From an uncultured Corynebacterium sp. (GTDB lineage Bacteria; Actinomycetota; Actinomycetes; Mycobacteriales; Mycobacteriaceae): a stretch of 64,000 nt of DNA. A program made the position numbers and the translations under genes. The DNA is taken from contig CALTYZ010000010.1 of assembly GCA_943913645.1 (NCBI GenBank), forward strand, positions 1 to 64,000, written 5' to 3'. A model generated the notes under the pieces. That model was not told where the DNA came from and searched no databases. It saw nothing but the letters and a program-made list of their open reading frames with translations. Shown in pieces: positions 16,255 through 25,178 of this stretch (position 1 is its first letter; each line of letters starts with the position of its first letter).

Positions 16255-18337
16255 GCAGCACCAGCTCCGGCGTGAAATGTTTCTTCGCGTAAAATCTAAG
16301 ATCTACCGCAGGCACTACAGCGCCTGCGGTGAGAGGACTGATCCCGTACTCCGGCATAGCGGCCAGTCGTCGAGGAGCGACGGGCTCTCGTGAATACACG
16401 GCGTGACTCAGTGCCCGGCTAATTAATTCCGCATCCAGATCGTCAAAATTTTCTGTGGTGAATACGAACGGGCGGGTGAAGATCGTCTTTTCATCAAGCT
16501 CGTCATTCACGAAAAGGGTTTCAGAAACCACGCGGCACTTCGAATTAACCCCGAAAGCGTAGAACTCCTGTATCTGGTGTGATGGCACGGAGTGTTTGAC
16601 TAGAAGGACTAGGTCCTCAGCAACACTTTTCACCCTGTTAAACGCTGCCAACGCGCGCTCAGCTTCTTGCACCGTTTCGACTCTGGCGACCAGGGTTGCT
16701 TTATCGGAATGGCCAACTAAGTCAAAACCAAGCTCGTTGAATGCCTTAAGCAGACGCGCTTCGTAGGAGTGGTCACGCAGAACCTTGTTCATCGCATCGA
16801 CCCGAGTGTGTCTCAGGTTCTCCAGCGCGCCACGTTCAATACTGTCGTCTGGGTTGAGTGCGATGATGGACGATCCGAAAAACGCATCGGTCGCGGGGGT
16901 TCTATTCGTCACCACTCCACACCCACACGCGATCATTTCAAATGCGCGCCTTGCCAGCATTGTCTGAGACGAGGTGGAAGTATTCACACTGATTCCGAAT
17001 GGGTACTGCCGATAAAGTTCCGCGGTTTTTTCAAACGGGACGGCTGGGCGAACTTTGGACGAGTATTCCGGTGGGTATCCGAAGTATTCGGAATCTCCCT
17101 GGGAGTGGCGGTCGTAGATAACCAGTTCAACTCCCGCGTTTTCGACTGCCGCGAACAATTGCCTCTGAGTGGCTGATCGTTCTGGATGAGCCTTGTACCA
17201 AGAACCGGCAAAGATAGCGCGATCTTCTTCGTGAGGATCCGTGGGTGGAAAAAACAGGCGGGGCTGCGCGCCAAAGGGTAGGACGTGTACATTCTCGTGA
17301 CCAGTCAGTTTCGTGTATTCAGGAATGAGCTCAACCGCTGTAGTAAAGATCTGGTCAAACAGCGACGCAGTCGCGACGAAATCATTGATAGGGTCCCCGA
17401 AATGCGTCGGATCTTCCTTATTCCAGAACGCAGTCGGAATCCCTTTTTTACGGCAGTGTTCTAAGAGTTGTTTAAGATCGCCGCGGTTCTCATAGTTGAA
17501 ATTTGAGGATGCGTAAATCCGTCCCTTCCACGGTTGCTCTGCAGTTGGAAAGCCTCTCCAGGCTGATTCACATAGAAAGAGGTCCGGTTGAACCCGGTCG
17601 ATGACTTCCCTCCAGTTATCGGGCGTCACCGGATGCAACTCGACTTCCGGCGCTATCGATAGGAAGCTGAATTCGTCAAGAATCGCCGCGACCTTCAAAT
17701 TTCTCAACCACTGTTGACCCTCTTTAGGCTTGCGGACCACGCTGTACTGGTCCCGGTCGACCGCGTAGGGCAGAACCAGTGAGCGCTCCAACTGCCAGAG
17801 CTTAGAGCCCACCTCATCCCTGTGCCTGTCTCCATCACTAGACTCCGCAAGCGCTATCTCTTTCAGTACGACCGCTTGTTCACGTTCTAGGAGATCTTGT
17901 TCCCTAGCTTCCAAGAGCTCGCGTGCTCGAAGGTCATCATCTGAAGCTGATTGAGGTTGCGCCAGAACCAGCTCTAGGTCCGCTAACTTCGAAAGGAGTT
18001 TCTGATTCTGAGTTCGTAACTCTGCCGCGAGGTTCGACATTGATTCTTGTTTCGCGCGCAGCCTCGACACACTCCCCGCAATATCGGGTGTTTTCACTGT
18101 TTGCAGGTTCACGCGCTTGACTAAAGTCCTTAGCTCAGCAGTCGCTTTCCTCGATTGGTAAAGACTGCCAACTAGAGCGGCCGCAAGCAGGACGATCCCA
18201 ATCGCTCCTAGAAACGAAGCTGCTAGACCAGTCGGCAGTAGTAAGGCGAAAGCACAAAGTACGGCAGCGCTGAGGATTAGTGGCGCAAGAACCTTGCCTT
18301 GCGCGATCCGCGGCAACAATCTACTCAAGAATTTCAT
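16247..18337 (-). CDS. Membrane-anchored coiled-coil CgeB-like glycosyltransferase
   Basis: 696 residues, ATG 18337. Two hydrophobic helices (about residues 17-38 and 42-60) lead into a long charged coiled coil (about 63-165). Then comes a GT-B domain with AAILDEFSFL, FLCESAWRGFP, AFWNKEDPTHFGDP and a glycosyltransferase signature AFEMIACGCGVVTNRT, as in the CgeB/Glyco_trans_1_2 group. The C-terminal 150 residues (from about 545) form an extra domain beginning LVARVETVQEAERAL. The catalytic domain is paralogous to that of 20363-22273. The anchor plus coiled coil resembles a molecular ruler or a scaffold holding the synthase at the membrane; that is inference. It is followed by the GT2-GT4 gene with an 8-base overlap. 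Confidence 0.75.
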   Translation of the reverse strand: MKFLSRLLPRIAQGKVLAPLILSAAVLCAFALLLPTGLAASFLGAIGIVLLAAALVGSLYQSRKATAELRTLVKRVNLQTVKTPDIAGSVSRLRAKQESMSNLAAELRTQNQKLLSKLADLELVLAQPQSASDDDLRARELLEAREQDLLEREQAVVLKEIALAESSDGDRHRDEVGSKLWQLERSLVLPYAVDRDQYSVVRKPKEGQQWLRNLKVAAILDEFSFLSIAPEVELHPVTPDNWREVIDRVQPDLFLCESAWRGFPTAEQPWKGRIYASSNFNYENRGDLKQLLEHCRKKGIPTAFWNKEDPTHFGDPINDFVATASLFDQIFTTAVELIPEYTKLTGHENVHVLPFGAQPRLFFPPTDPHEEDRAIFAGSWYKAHPERSATQRQLFAAVENAGVELVIYDRHSQGDSEYFGYPPEYSSKVRPAVPFEKTAELYRQYPFGISVNTSTSSQTMLARRAFEMIACGCGVVTNRTPATDAFFGSSIIALNPDDSIERGALENLRHTRVDAMNKVLRDHSYEARLLKAFNELGFDLVGHSDKATLVARVETVQEAERALAAFNRVKSVAEDLVLLVKHSVPSHQIQEFYAFGVNSKCRVVSETLFVNDELDEKTIFTRPFVFTTENFDDLDAELISRALSHAVYSREPVAPRRLAAMPEYGISPLTAGAVVPAVDLRFYAKKHFTPELVLHV

Positions 18338-18516
18338 AAAAAGACCTTGATCTCCCGTCGATCATGCAACTAAGAGCCAGTATATTGGCAGGATACCTTT
18401 GGCCATACTTTAATATAAGACTTCGCTAAGCATTTATCCGAGCTGATTGTTTAGTAATCTTTGCACGTTTCGGCTGGCAGGTTCGGCTAATAGAGTCACT
18501 GGCACCATCGGTATCC

Positions 18517-19368
18517 TTACTCGATGACAACATATCTGGGCCATGTGGCACGAACCTCGAGCAAAAGATCAGCAGCCATCTGTTTCTTACCGTCCCTTAA
18601 CAGGTCGGAAAATCGGTTGTACTCGGAGATAATAAGATCTACCTCGGCGTCTGCTATGACGTCGCCCTGATGGATCCATATAGCCCGGTTACAATTTTCC
18701 TTTACGGTTGAGATTGAATGCGAAACTAGAAAAATGTTTCCGGCAGCCTGAATAAGGGTTTCCATCCGTTTTTTGGCCTTGTCGGCAAACGCAGCATCGC
18801 CGGTCGACAATGTCTCATCGATAAGCAGAATTTCTGGCCTGATCGCAGTCGATATTGCGAAGCTGAGTTTTGCGCCCATTCCTGATGAATAAGTACTCAT
18901 GGGCCGTGTAGCAGCTTCTCCTAGTTCTGACCATTCCACGATTTCTGGGACCGTTTCCGCCGCTTCGCTAGGTCCCATGCCCAGAGCCAGCAGACCCAAG
19001 TAGATGTTCTGCTCACCGGTAAGCCACCCTTGGAGCGCAGGTGTCACCCCCAACAGTGACGGTTGATGGGTTACCGAGACCTTGCCTGCAGAAGGGGCTT
19101 CTGTCCCAGCTATTAAACGAAGCAGGGTGGACTTACCCGAACCATTACGCCCGACAATGCCGATTGATTCTCCTCTTTCGGCCACGAAGGTTACATTTCG
19201 CAATGCGTCGACATAGCGAACATTTCGGCGCCCGAACTTACGACCTGCCCCTTCAGCACCGGCACCATCGATCGCATATACCTTGCCTAAATCTTGCGCC
19301 ACCACCGCAGGATTGTTAATCACGCGAACATTTTCTGCAGATCGAGTCGATTTATTGGACGCGGACAT
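18517..19368 (-). CDS. Polysaccharide ABC exporter, ATPase subunit (Wzt/TagH-type)
   Basis: 283 residues. ATG 19368 is chosen because AGAGGAG lies 5 bases upstream; it overlaps the permease gene by 17 bases. Walker A GRNGSGKST, signature TYSSGMGAKL, Walker B EILLIDETLSTGD and switch His in LVSHS are all present. The insertion between the first strand and Walker A (GAGRKFGRRNVRYVDAL) and the TYSSGM form of the signature are typical of O-antigen, teichoic acid and capsule exporters (Wzt, TagH, KpsT). There is no C-terminal sugar-binding domain, as in short forms that export undecorated or lipid-linked chains. It pairs with the permease at 19352-20302. Confidence 0.9.
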   Translation of the reverse strand: MSASNKSTRSAENVRVINNPAVVAQDLGKVYAIDGAGAEGAGRKFGRRNVRYVDALRNVTFVAERGESIGIVGRNGSGKSTLLRLIAGTEAPSAGKVSVTHQPSLLGVTPALQGWLTGEQNIYLGLLALGMGPSEAAETVPEIVEWSELGEAATRPMSTYSSGMGAKLSFAISTAIRPEILLIDETLSTGDAAFADKAKKRMETLIQAAGNIFLVSHSISTVKENCNRAIWIHQGDVIADAEVDLIISEYNRFSDLLRDGKKQMAADLLLEVRATWPRYVVIE

Positions 19369-20302
19369 AACGCTCCTCTGCCAACCAAAAGAAGACCAGC
19401 CCGACGCCAAATAAGGCGACTGACCAGACGATCAACTGCAGCCAGGTCGTTAACGAGGGGACAGTGTCGTAGATCACACACTCGCGGACAGATCTAAGAA
19501 AGATGTAGCCAGGGTTAGCCGACAGCACTCGAGCCGTCACTCCATTCTCCGCGAAACGTTCTATAGAAAAAAATATGCCAGAAGCAAAGAACCAACCACG
19601 GATAGCTAGGTTGATAAGCACCTTAACTTCGGGAATAAAAGCCGTTAGCCGTGCCACTATAAACATCAAGCCGGTGCCCATAAGCCACATGAGCAAAGTC
19701 AGCGGCACCACAAGGAGCACTTTCCACGAGAGCGGCTCCCGATACTGTGCAACGAGTGCGAAAACTACACCAATAATCAAGGCAGGCGAGCTGTCGATCA
19801 TATACCGCAACGATTGCGACAAGACTAGAGACGCCCTCGGAAACGCGAACGCTTGCATGAGATTCTTTGAGGTTTGCAGCAGCGATTGCCCCCCGTTCAC
19901 GAGCGAGGTCAGCAGACTGAAGAACGTCACGCCAAGCACCAAAAATCCCAAAAAATTATCGATCCCTCGCGATGTCTTCAGTAATAGGCCGAATATCAAG
20001 CCGTACATCGCCGCATCAAGCAGCGGCTGCGCAACTAGCCAAAAACGCCATAAGCGATAGCTCTTTACCGTTCTGAATGCCCTGAAGCGCGCATCAGTTA
20101 CGATAAAATACCGCCGCTCCCAGATCTGGTGTAAATACCGAGGAAGACTAGGTCGAACATTAAGTTTGGAAAGAGCAGCCATGTGTACCCGAAGGTGTTC
20201 CACAGGCGCTGAGTGATCCACACTGTCACTACGCATAATTGGTTCGTTTAACCGATGTCGGCTCCTACCTTTGCGCCATATCCCAGTTGATTGTTGGCTC
20301 AT
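19352..20302 (-). CDS. Polysaccharide ABC exporter, permease subunit (Wzm/TagG-type)
   Basis: 316 residues, ATG 20302. An N-terminal cytoplasmic stretch of about 85 residues precedes six membrane helices in the ABC-2 layout: AQPLLDAAMYGLIFGLLL, FLGFLVLGVTFFSLL, then pairs around SSPALIIGVVFALVA, LLVVPLTLLMWLMG, and the final LIVWSVALFGVGLVFFWL. The last residues EERYVRVQ match the usual end of TagG/Wzm proteins. With the overlapping ATPase gene it would move a lipid-linked glycan across the membrane. The N-terminal extension is longer than in most Wzm proteins. It is divergent from 20363-22273 across a 60-base gap that must hold both promoters. Confidence 0.9.
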   Translation of the reverse strand: MSQQSTGIWRKGRSRHRLNEPIMRSDSVDHSAPVEHLRVHMAALSKLNVRPSLPRYLHQIWERRYFIVTDARFRAFRTVKSYRLWRFWLVAQPLLDAAMYGLIFGLLLKTSRGIDNFLGFLVLGVTFFSLLTSLVNGGQSLLQTSKNLMQAFAFPRASLVLSQSLRYMIDSSPALIIGVVFALVAQYREPLSWKVLLVVPLTLLMWLMGTGLMFIVARLTAFIPEVKVLINLAIRGWFFASGIFFSIERFAENGVTARVLSANPGYIFLRSVRECVIYDTVPSLTTWLQLIVWSVALFGVGLVFFWLAEERYVRVQ

Positions 20303-20362
20303 TAACAGTATCTTACATAAATTTGGAATGGTATTAGTGATTCATAGGCAGTTAGGAGAATA

Positions 20363-22273
20363 GTGCCCATGCGAGCTGGAATGCGCGATGTCACGGGAAC
20401 GGTCACAGCTGCCAAATTACGAGCAAAGCGAATCTTCTTTCGTCACGCTCCTAAACCCATGGTGCGCAAGGCACGCCAGCTTGTCACCGCGCGCCGAAAT
20501 CGGAAACGCATTGCGGCGCAGCACAGTGGCTTCGAAGCGCTTGATTCGATCCCCGGCCTGAAGACACCACCAGCCCAACCCCACTTTGACCTCAAGGTTG
20601 GTTGCATCCTCGATGAGTTTTCGTATCTGGCATGGGACTCAGAATTCAACCTCGTACCACTTAAACCGGGACAGACTTCGAAGCACCACCTGCAAGACCT
20701 TGACTTTCTTCTCGTTGAATCCGCGTGGGCCGGAAAATCCGGCGCTTGGAGGTACCAGCTCACAGGGGACAATGCTCCCTCAGCTGATCTGCGAAATCTC
20801 ACTGCTGCGTGTAAAAGTCTCGGCATTCCAACCGTGTTTTGGAACAAAGAAGACCCCCCACACTTTGATGATTTCCTTGATACCGCCGCATTGTTCGATG
20901 TTGTTGCTACTACCGATGCAAATATGGTCCCGCGCTACCAGGCGGAACTGCCGGAAGCTGCTGTGATCGTTCTTCCATTCGCCGCACAACCGACAATCCA
21001 CAACCCCGCACGGAAAAATGAACTCGAACGACCGCTTGGTGACGTCGCATTCGCCGGCACCTACTTCCGGGATAAGTTCCCCGAACGCCGCGACCAAATG
21101 CACGTACTACTCGGAGCAGCGCACAATGTCGCAGAAGGATACGGAGTTAGCTTCACAATCTTTTCCCGGCACGCAGGCGGGGAAGCAAAATACCAGTTCC
21201 CGCCGCGCTTGAAAAAGTACGTGAAGGGCTCACTCCCATACCAACAGATGCTGACCGCCTACCGCTCCTACAGGTTGTTTCTGAACGTCAACTCGGTTGT
21301 GGATAGTCCAAGCATGTGCGCACGGCGGATTTTTGAGATTTCAGCATCCGGCACCCCGGTGCTGACAACTGACTCGGCTGCGCTAAGACACTTCTTCGCC
21401 CCTGATGAAGTCCCTTCTGCGGCGACCGAAAACGAAGCCGAAAACATGATCCGTGCGCTCGTTGGGTCAGAGCAGCTACGCCGGCGAATGGTCCACCGCG
21501 CACAGCGCAAAATTTGGGAGAACCACACCTACCGCCACCGAGCGGCCTCGCTCGTTCAAACCCTTGGTCTTGCATATCAGGAGTTGGCGGATCCATTGGT
21601 CACCGTGATCTGCTCAACGAACCGAGATACCTCCCTTAAGCACCTTATTGAGCAGGTAGCGGCGCAGCACTACCCCAATATTGAACTGGTTGTCTTAGCG
21701 CATGGGATTGAATTTGAGGATGATCTTGTGCAGCGTGCCCAGGCTGCTGGGATATCTGAAGTGCGCGTTCTCACCGCATCACAGGATGCGACGCTCGGGC
21801 ACTGTCTGAACCAGCTGGTAGCTCAGGCGCGTGGCGAGATCGTCGCAAAGTTTGATGATGATGACTTCTACCTACCGAACTATCTGCGCGACCAGGTCAA
21901 CACGCTGCGAATCATGAATGCCGACCTTGTTGGCAAGGCATCGCTGTATTTTTATCTTGCGTCGCACGATCTCATCGTCCACCGCTGGCCGCATCGAGAA
22001 CATGTGTGGCATCCGTTCGTCTCAGGCTCCACCTTGGTCGGCTGGCGCCAAACATTCGAAGAGTCCCCGTTTCGCGATCGAACTGCGGGTGAAGACAGCG
22101 AGTTCCTCATCGACCTACAAGCAAAAGGAAAAACTGTTTACGCAACAGATAGCTTTAACTACCTGTGCGTACGAGGAGCATCAACGCATACATGGACGAT
22201 CGCAGACTCAGAACTGCTTGCTAACTCAATCGTTGAAACGGCTGGTTTCAACCTCGCGCACGTCACCGTCTAA
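20363..22273 (+). CDS. CgeB-like glycosyltransferase fused to a GT2 domain
   Basis: 636 residues from GTG 20363 (AGGAG 4 bases upstream); ATG 20369 is equally possible. The first part (about residues 65-400) is a GT-B domain with CILDEFSYLAW, LVESAWAGKS, VFWNKEDPPHFDDF, and RRIFEISASGTPVLTTDS, close to the catalytic part of 16247-18337. The second part (from about 410) is a family 2 transferase: DPLVTVICSTNRD, EIVAKFDDDDFYLPN with the DxD, and AGEDSEFLIDLQAKG. It has a basic N-terminus and no membrane helix. The double domain suggests two glycosyl transfers. It converges with 22278-23639, with only 4 bases between the stops. Confidence 0.8.
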   Translation: MPMRAGMRDVTGTVTAAKLRAKRIFFRHAPKPMVRKARQLVTARRNRKRIAAQHSGFEALDSIPGLKTPPAQPHFDLKVGCILDEFSYLAWDSEFNLVPLKPGQTSKHHLQDLDFLLVESAWAGKSGAWRYQLTGDNAPSADLRNLTAACKSLGIPTVFWNKEDPPHFDDFLDTAALFDVVATTDANMVPRYQAELPEAAVIVLPFAAQPTIHNPARKNELERPLGDVAFAGTYFRDKFPERRDQMHVLLGAAHNVAEGYGVSFTIFSRHAGGEAKYQFPPRLKKYVKGSLPYQQMLTAYRSYRLFLNVNSVVDSPSMCARRIFEISASGTPVLTTDSAALRHFFAPDEVPSAATENEAENMIRALVGSEQLRRRMVHRAQRKIWENHTYRHRAASLVQTLGLAYQELADPLVTVICSTNRDTSLKHLIEQVAAQHYPNIELVVLAHGIEFEDDLVQRAQAAGISEVRVLTASQDATLGHCLNQLVAQARGEIVAKFDDDDFYLPNYLRDQVNTLRIMNADLVGKASLYFYLASHDLIVHRWPHREHVWHPFVSGSTLVGWRQTFEESPFRDRTAGEDSEFLIDLQAKGKTVYATDSFNYLCVRGASTHTWTIADSELLANSIVETAGFNLAHVTV

Positions 22274-22277
22274 ACAG

Positions 22278-23639
22278 CTACAGCCGCTCATACAACTCAG
22301 CGTACGCCGCAGCCGCCGAAGCCCAGGTGCGTTTTTGCGCATGCACACTTGGAGTCCGCGGCAGCGACAGCGCGCAAACAATCCCATCTGCGAGCGCTTT
22401 CGGGTTACCCGGAAGCACGTATGTTGCTTCTCCCCCGGTGACTTCACGAAGGGCAGGAAGATCGGACGCGACAACCGGAATCCCCTGAGCTTGAGCACGC
22501 AATGCCTTCATCGGGGTCACTACCCGGGTCACTCTTGTGTCTTTGCGGGGGACGACAAAAACGTCCAGCGCCGAATACCACAGCCCAGCCTCCTCGGGAG
22601 GTATCCAACCGGCGAAGTGAACCCGCCCCTCTAATCCCTCATCCTGAGCAAGATTCACAAGCTGAGCCGTCGATGCACCCTGGCCGACCAGGAGAAGCTG
22701 GACATGGGCGGGCAGATAATGCATCGCCCGGATCAAATCATCAAACCCCTCATAAGCAACAAGGGAACTCACTGCGCCAACGTAGCGAGCTGCACCCAAA
22801 CCAAGTTTTGCCTGCGCGGTAGATGCAGGAACTGCCTCGTGCAACGTGGACTCTGGAATGCAATTCGGGATGACCGAAATCGGCGTGTCCACTGACCGGC
22901 CAGACACATCACGCTTGGAGTGCTCGCTTAACACCACCACCGCGGCTGCGGCGCGCATAGCCTCGCTTTCTTTCTCGCGAGACGCACGGTAAAAAGCGCT
23001 CTCGTACGCCTGAGCGCTAGCAGGTTGAGCGGCCGCCCACGTTGCTTCAGGTTCCCCGCGCACCTCGTAGATCCACGGAATTGCTAATTCGCTGGCAGCC
23101 CACGATGCTGCGACCGCATTCGTCCAAGGAGTGGTCACATGCAGCAAGCTCGCACCAGATCGGCGCGCAGTTGCCGCAATGCAGTGTGCCTGCGCACGCA
23201 TCCGACGCAGAAAACGCGGCGGGAGTAGAGGCGGCAAAGCTCGCCAATACGGCACGCCGTCTACTACCTCATGTGTTCCGCAAGGCAGCGTGCCGACCAC
23301 CGCTGGGTAGCCAAGACGAGTGATGGCGCAGGCTTGAATGCCCACATCGCGCTGTGCTTCCAGTATCGAATGCGTGCGAATCGCGTAGCCGCCACGCGAG
23401 TGCGGTACCGAGTTTGTGAGCACATGCAACACACGCCCGTTCCACGAACCCGAGCACGAGTCCGCGATGTGCACCGAAAAGTCAGAGGCACCACTCCCAT
23501 CGAGCGGAACTAGCGGTGTCTGAGCAGTCAGTGGACGGCTGAACAAACGCAGCGCCAGCTTGTTCGTGAAATCTAACGGTGCGTGAGCTGCCTGCACAGC
23601 CACCGAGGAGGCGAGCAGCGGAAGGTAGCGTGCCCTCAC
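22278..23639 (-). CDS. Family 4 glycosyltransferase
   Basis: 453 residues. GTG 23639 forms a GTGA overlap with the stop of the upstream transferase gene, so the two are translationally coupled; nothing upstream of this start looks coding. The N-terminal 75 residues are an extension before the GT-B fold. The first domain shows VLHVLTNSVPHSRGGYAIRT, the usual Gly-rich loop; the second shows RYVGAVSSLVAYEGFDDLI, VVPRKDTRVTRVVTPMKAL and GIPVVASDLPALREV. The Glu of the family's EX7E motif is not obvious, as TPMKAL replaces the usual FGxxxxE context. Probable cytoplasmic retaining transferase of the surface polysaccharide. Confidence 0.85.
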   Translation of the reverse strand: MRARYLPLLASSVAVQAAHAPLDFTNKLALRLFSRPLTAQTPLVPLDGSGASDFSVHIADSCSGSWNGRVLHVLTNSVPHSRGGYAIRTHSILEAQRDVGIQACAITRLGYPAVVGTLPCGTHEVVDGVPYWRALPPLLPPRFLRRMRAQAHCIAATARRSGASLLHVTTPWTNAVAASWAASELAIPWIYEVRGEPEATWAAAQPASAQAYESAFYRASREKESEAMRAAAAVVVLSEHSKRDVSGRSVDTPISVIPNCIPESTLHEAVPASTAQAKLGLGAARYVGAVSSLVAYEGFDDLIRAMHYLPAHVQLLLVGQGASTAQLVNLAQDEGLEGRVHFAGWIPPEEAGLWYSALDVFVVPRKDTRVTRVVTPMKALRAQAQGIPVVASDLPALREVTGGEATYVLPGNPKALADGIVCALSLPRTPSVHAQKRTWASAAAAYAELYERL

Positions 23640-24940
23640 GCACTGCCTCCGACCTTTTCGACGCACTCCAACAAGACTTTCGGCGCAACATGCTGCCGCT
23701 CGTTTTCAATCCACTGAGCTGCGCGAGTGCCGATGACAAGTCGAGATCGATCCTCCGACAGCTCTAACCACAGCTGCGCGAGCGCGGCTGGGTCCTCCGG
23801 TGCAACAACATCACCAGCAGCCAATTCAGTGATCAGCTCGGCCGTCTCACCGGCCACCACCCCGCTGATGTGCAGGCGCTGGCTCATGATTTCATAGGTC
23901 TTCGATGGAACCGCGTGTGTTAGCGGCCCCCAGTCCGTAAGATGCACCAGCGCTGTATCAGCCCACTGGTAGTGCTCAGCGAGGTTATCGGCGCTCCTAC
24001 GGTTCTCAAACTGCGCTGCTACTCCAAGCTCCTCGGCAGCCCGAATGAGTTGCTTTTTCGCCGCGCCCGCACCAACCAAACGCAAGTACACAGTCAGGCC
24101 GTGATCTCTAGCAAGAGCAGCCGCTTTCAAAGCATTATGCAAGTTTTGCGCACGCCCAAGCGTTCCCGCATACAACACGTTAAGCACGGCGCTGCCGCCG
24201 TTGAGATCGGGGTGCTTCGTCACCACTGTTTGTGGAGGAAACACATTTCTAACGGTGACGGCCTTGCGCTGTCCTGCAACGGCCTCGCCAGCAAACCGCT
24301 CGCACAGATCCAACTCCAGGTAGCGGGAGGTGACCATCACCAACGCAGCACGCTTAAGCACCCTGTTCAACCCTCGGCCGGTAATGAACGAGACAACCTG
24401 GAGGGGACCATGGGAGAGCAGCCTCTGCCGGAGCGAGGGCGGCCCTGTCCCCGCGTTCCAGCTGCCAGAGACACTGAGAAGTTCAGGCCAGGCATCCCGG
24501 AGATCAATCATGTACGGCACGCGATAGCGCTTCGCTGCGATCTGCGCCACGAAGGCTGTGGGGATTGCGGGGACTGTTCCCACGACCAAGTCGGGTGTAT
24601 ATCCTTTCAGCGGCCCCGTTGGACGCAACACTGCATGCAGCGCCCCAAGCGCAACCGCAGCTTGGTTCAACGCCTTCTGGGTGATCGACTGGCCCCCCGG
24701 GAAAAACCCAGAGCGGATAATCCTCTCCCCCGACCTTCCAACCTCGGGCTGCGGTGCGGCTTCGAATCCTCGCTCACGCCACCACTGATGCAGTGACACA
24801 TCGCGTAGATAATGCGGCGGCGGGGTAACAACTGTGATCTCGTGTCCCGCGTCCTGCAATATCTTCGAAAACCATGCCCACCGCCTCTGTGGCACGCCAT
24901 TTTCTGGATCCCAATACTGCGAGACGACCAAGATCTTCAA
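23636..24940 (-). CDS. Family 4 glycosyltransferase (WcaI/WbuB-like)
   Basis: 434 residues from TTG 24940, preceded by a full GAGGAGG site 6 bases upstream. The start LKILVVSQYWDPENGVPQRR is the hallmark of the WcaI/WbuB-type family 4 transferases. Further marks are HEITVVTPPPHY, DLVVGTVPAIPTAFVA, DLRDAWPE, the second-domain start VLNVLYAGTLGRAQNL and AVPSKTYEIMSQ, where the sugar-nucleotide Glu is expected. Such enzymes often transfer N-acetyl-hexosamine or uronic-acid sugars, which would fit the wecB/wecC precursors, but this is inference. It is the first gene of a two-gene transcript with 22278-23639. Confidence 0.85.
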   Translation of the reverse strand: MKILVVSQYWDPENGVPQRRWAWFSKILQDAGHEITVVTPPPHYLRDVSLHQWWRERGFEAAPQPEVGRSGERIIRSGFFPGGQSITQKALNQAAVALGALHAVLRPTGPLKGYTPDLVVGTVPAIPTAFVAQIAAKRYRVPYMIDLRDAWPELLSVSGSWNAGTGPPSLRQRLLSHGPLQVVSFITGRGLNRVLKRAALVMVTSRYLELDLCERFAGEAVAGQRKAVTVRNVFPPQTVVTKHPDLNGGSAVLNVLYAGTLGRAQNLHNALKAAALARDHGLTVYLRLVGAGAAKKQLIRAAEELGVAAQFENRRSADNLAEHYQWADTALVHLTDWGPLTHAVPSKTYEIMSQRLHISGVVAGETAELITELAAGDVVAPEDPAALAQLWLELSEDRSRLVIGTRAAQWIENERQHVAPKVLLECVEKVGGSA

Positions 24941-24996
24941 CAGTCGCCTCCTCAAATCGTCAAGTGATCAAAACTCACACTGAAGCTGGGTAGATG

Positions 24997-25070
24997 TGGG
25001 GCCAGCGGGGCTCGAACCCGCGACCAGCGGATTATGAGTCCGCGGCTCTAACCGACTGAGCTATAGCCCC
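24997..25070 (-). tRNA. tRNA with CAU anticodon (elongator Met or Ile2)
   Basis: On the minus strand: acceptor GGGGCTA pairs with TGGCCCC, D arm GCTCAGTCGGTTAGAGC, anticodon arm GCGGA-CTCATAA-TCCGC with CAT at 34-36, T arm GCGGG-TTCGAGC-CCCGC. Discriminator A. It lacks the initiator features (three G-C pairs flanking the anticodon loop and an unpaired 1-72). Elongator Met and lysidine-modified Ile2 cannot be told apart with confidence by eye. Confidence 0.9.
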
Positions 25071-25178
25071 CGGAAGCGTTGCGCCCTCCGACTATAACGT
25101 GCGGTAATGCGCGCACCCTAATCGCACACCACTTTATTCTGTTGGCTGAGGAGGACTTCAGCCACGAGGCAACGCAGC

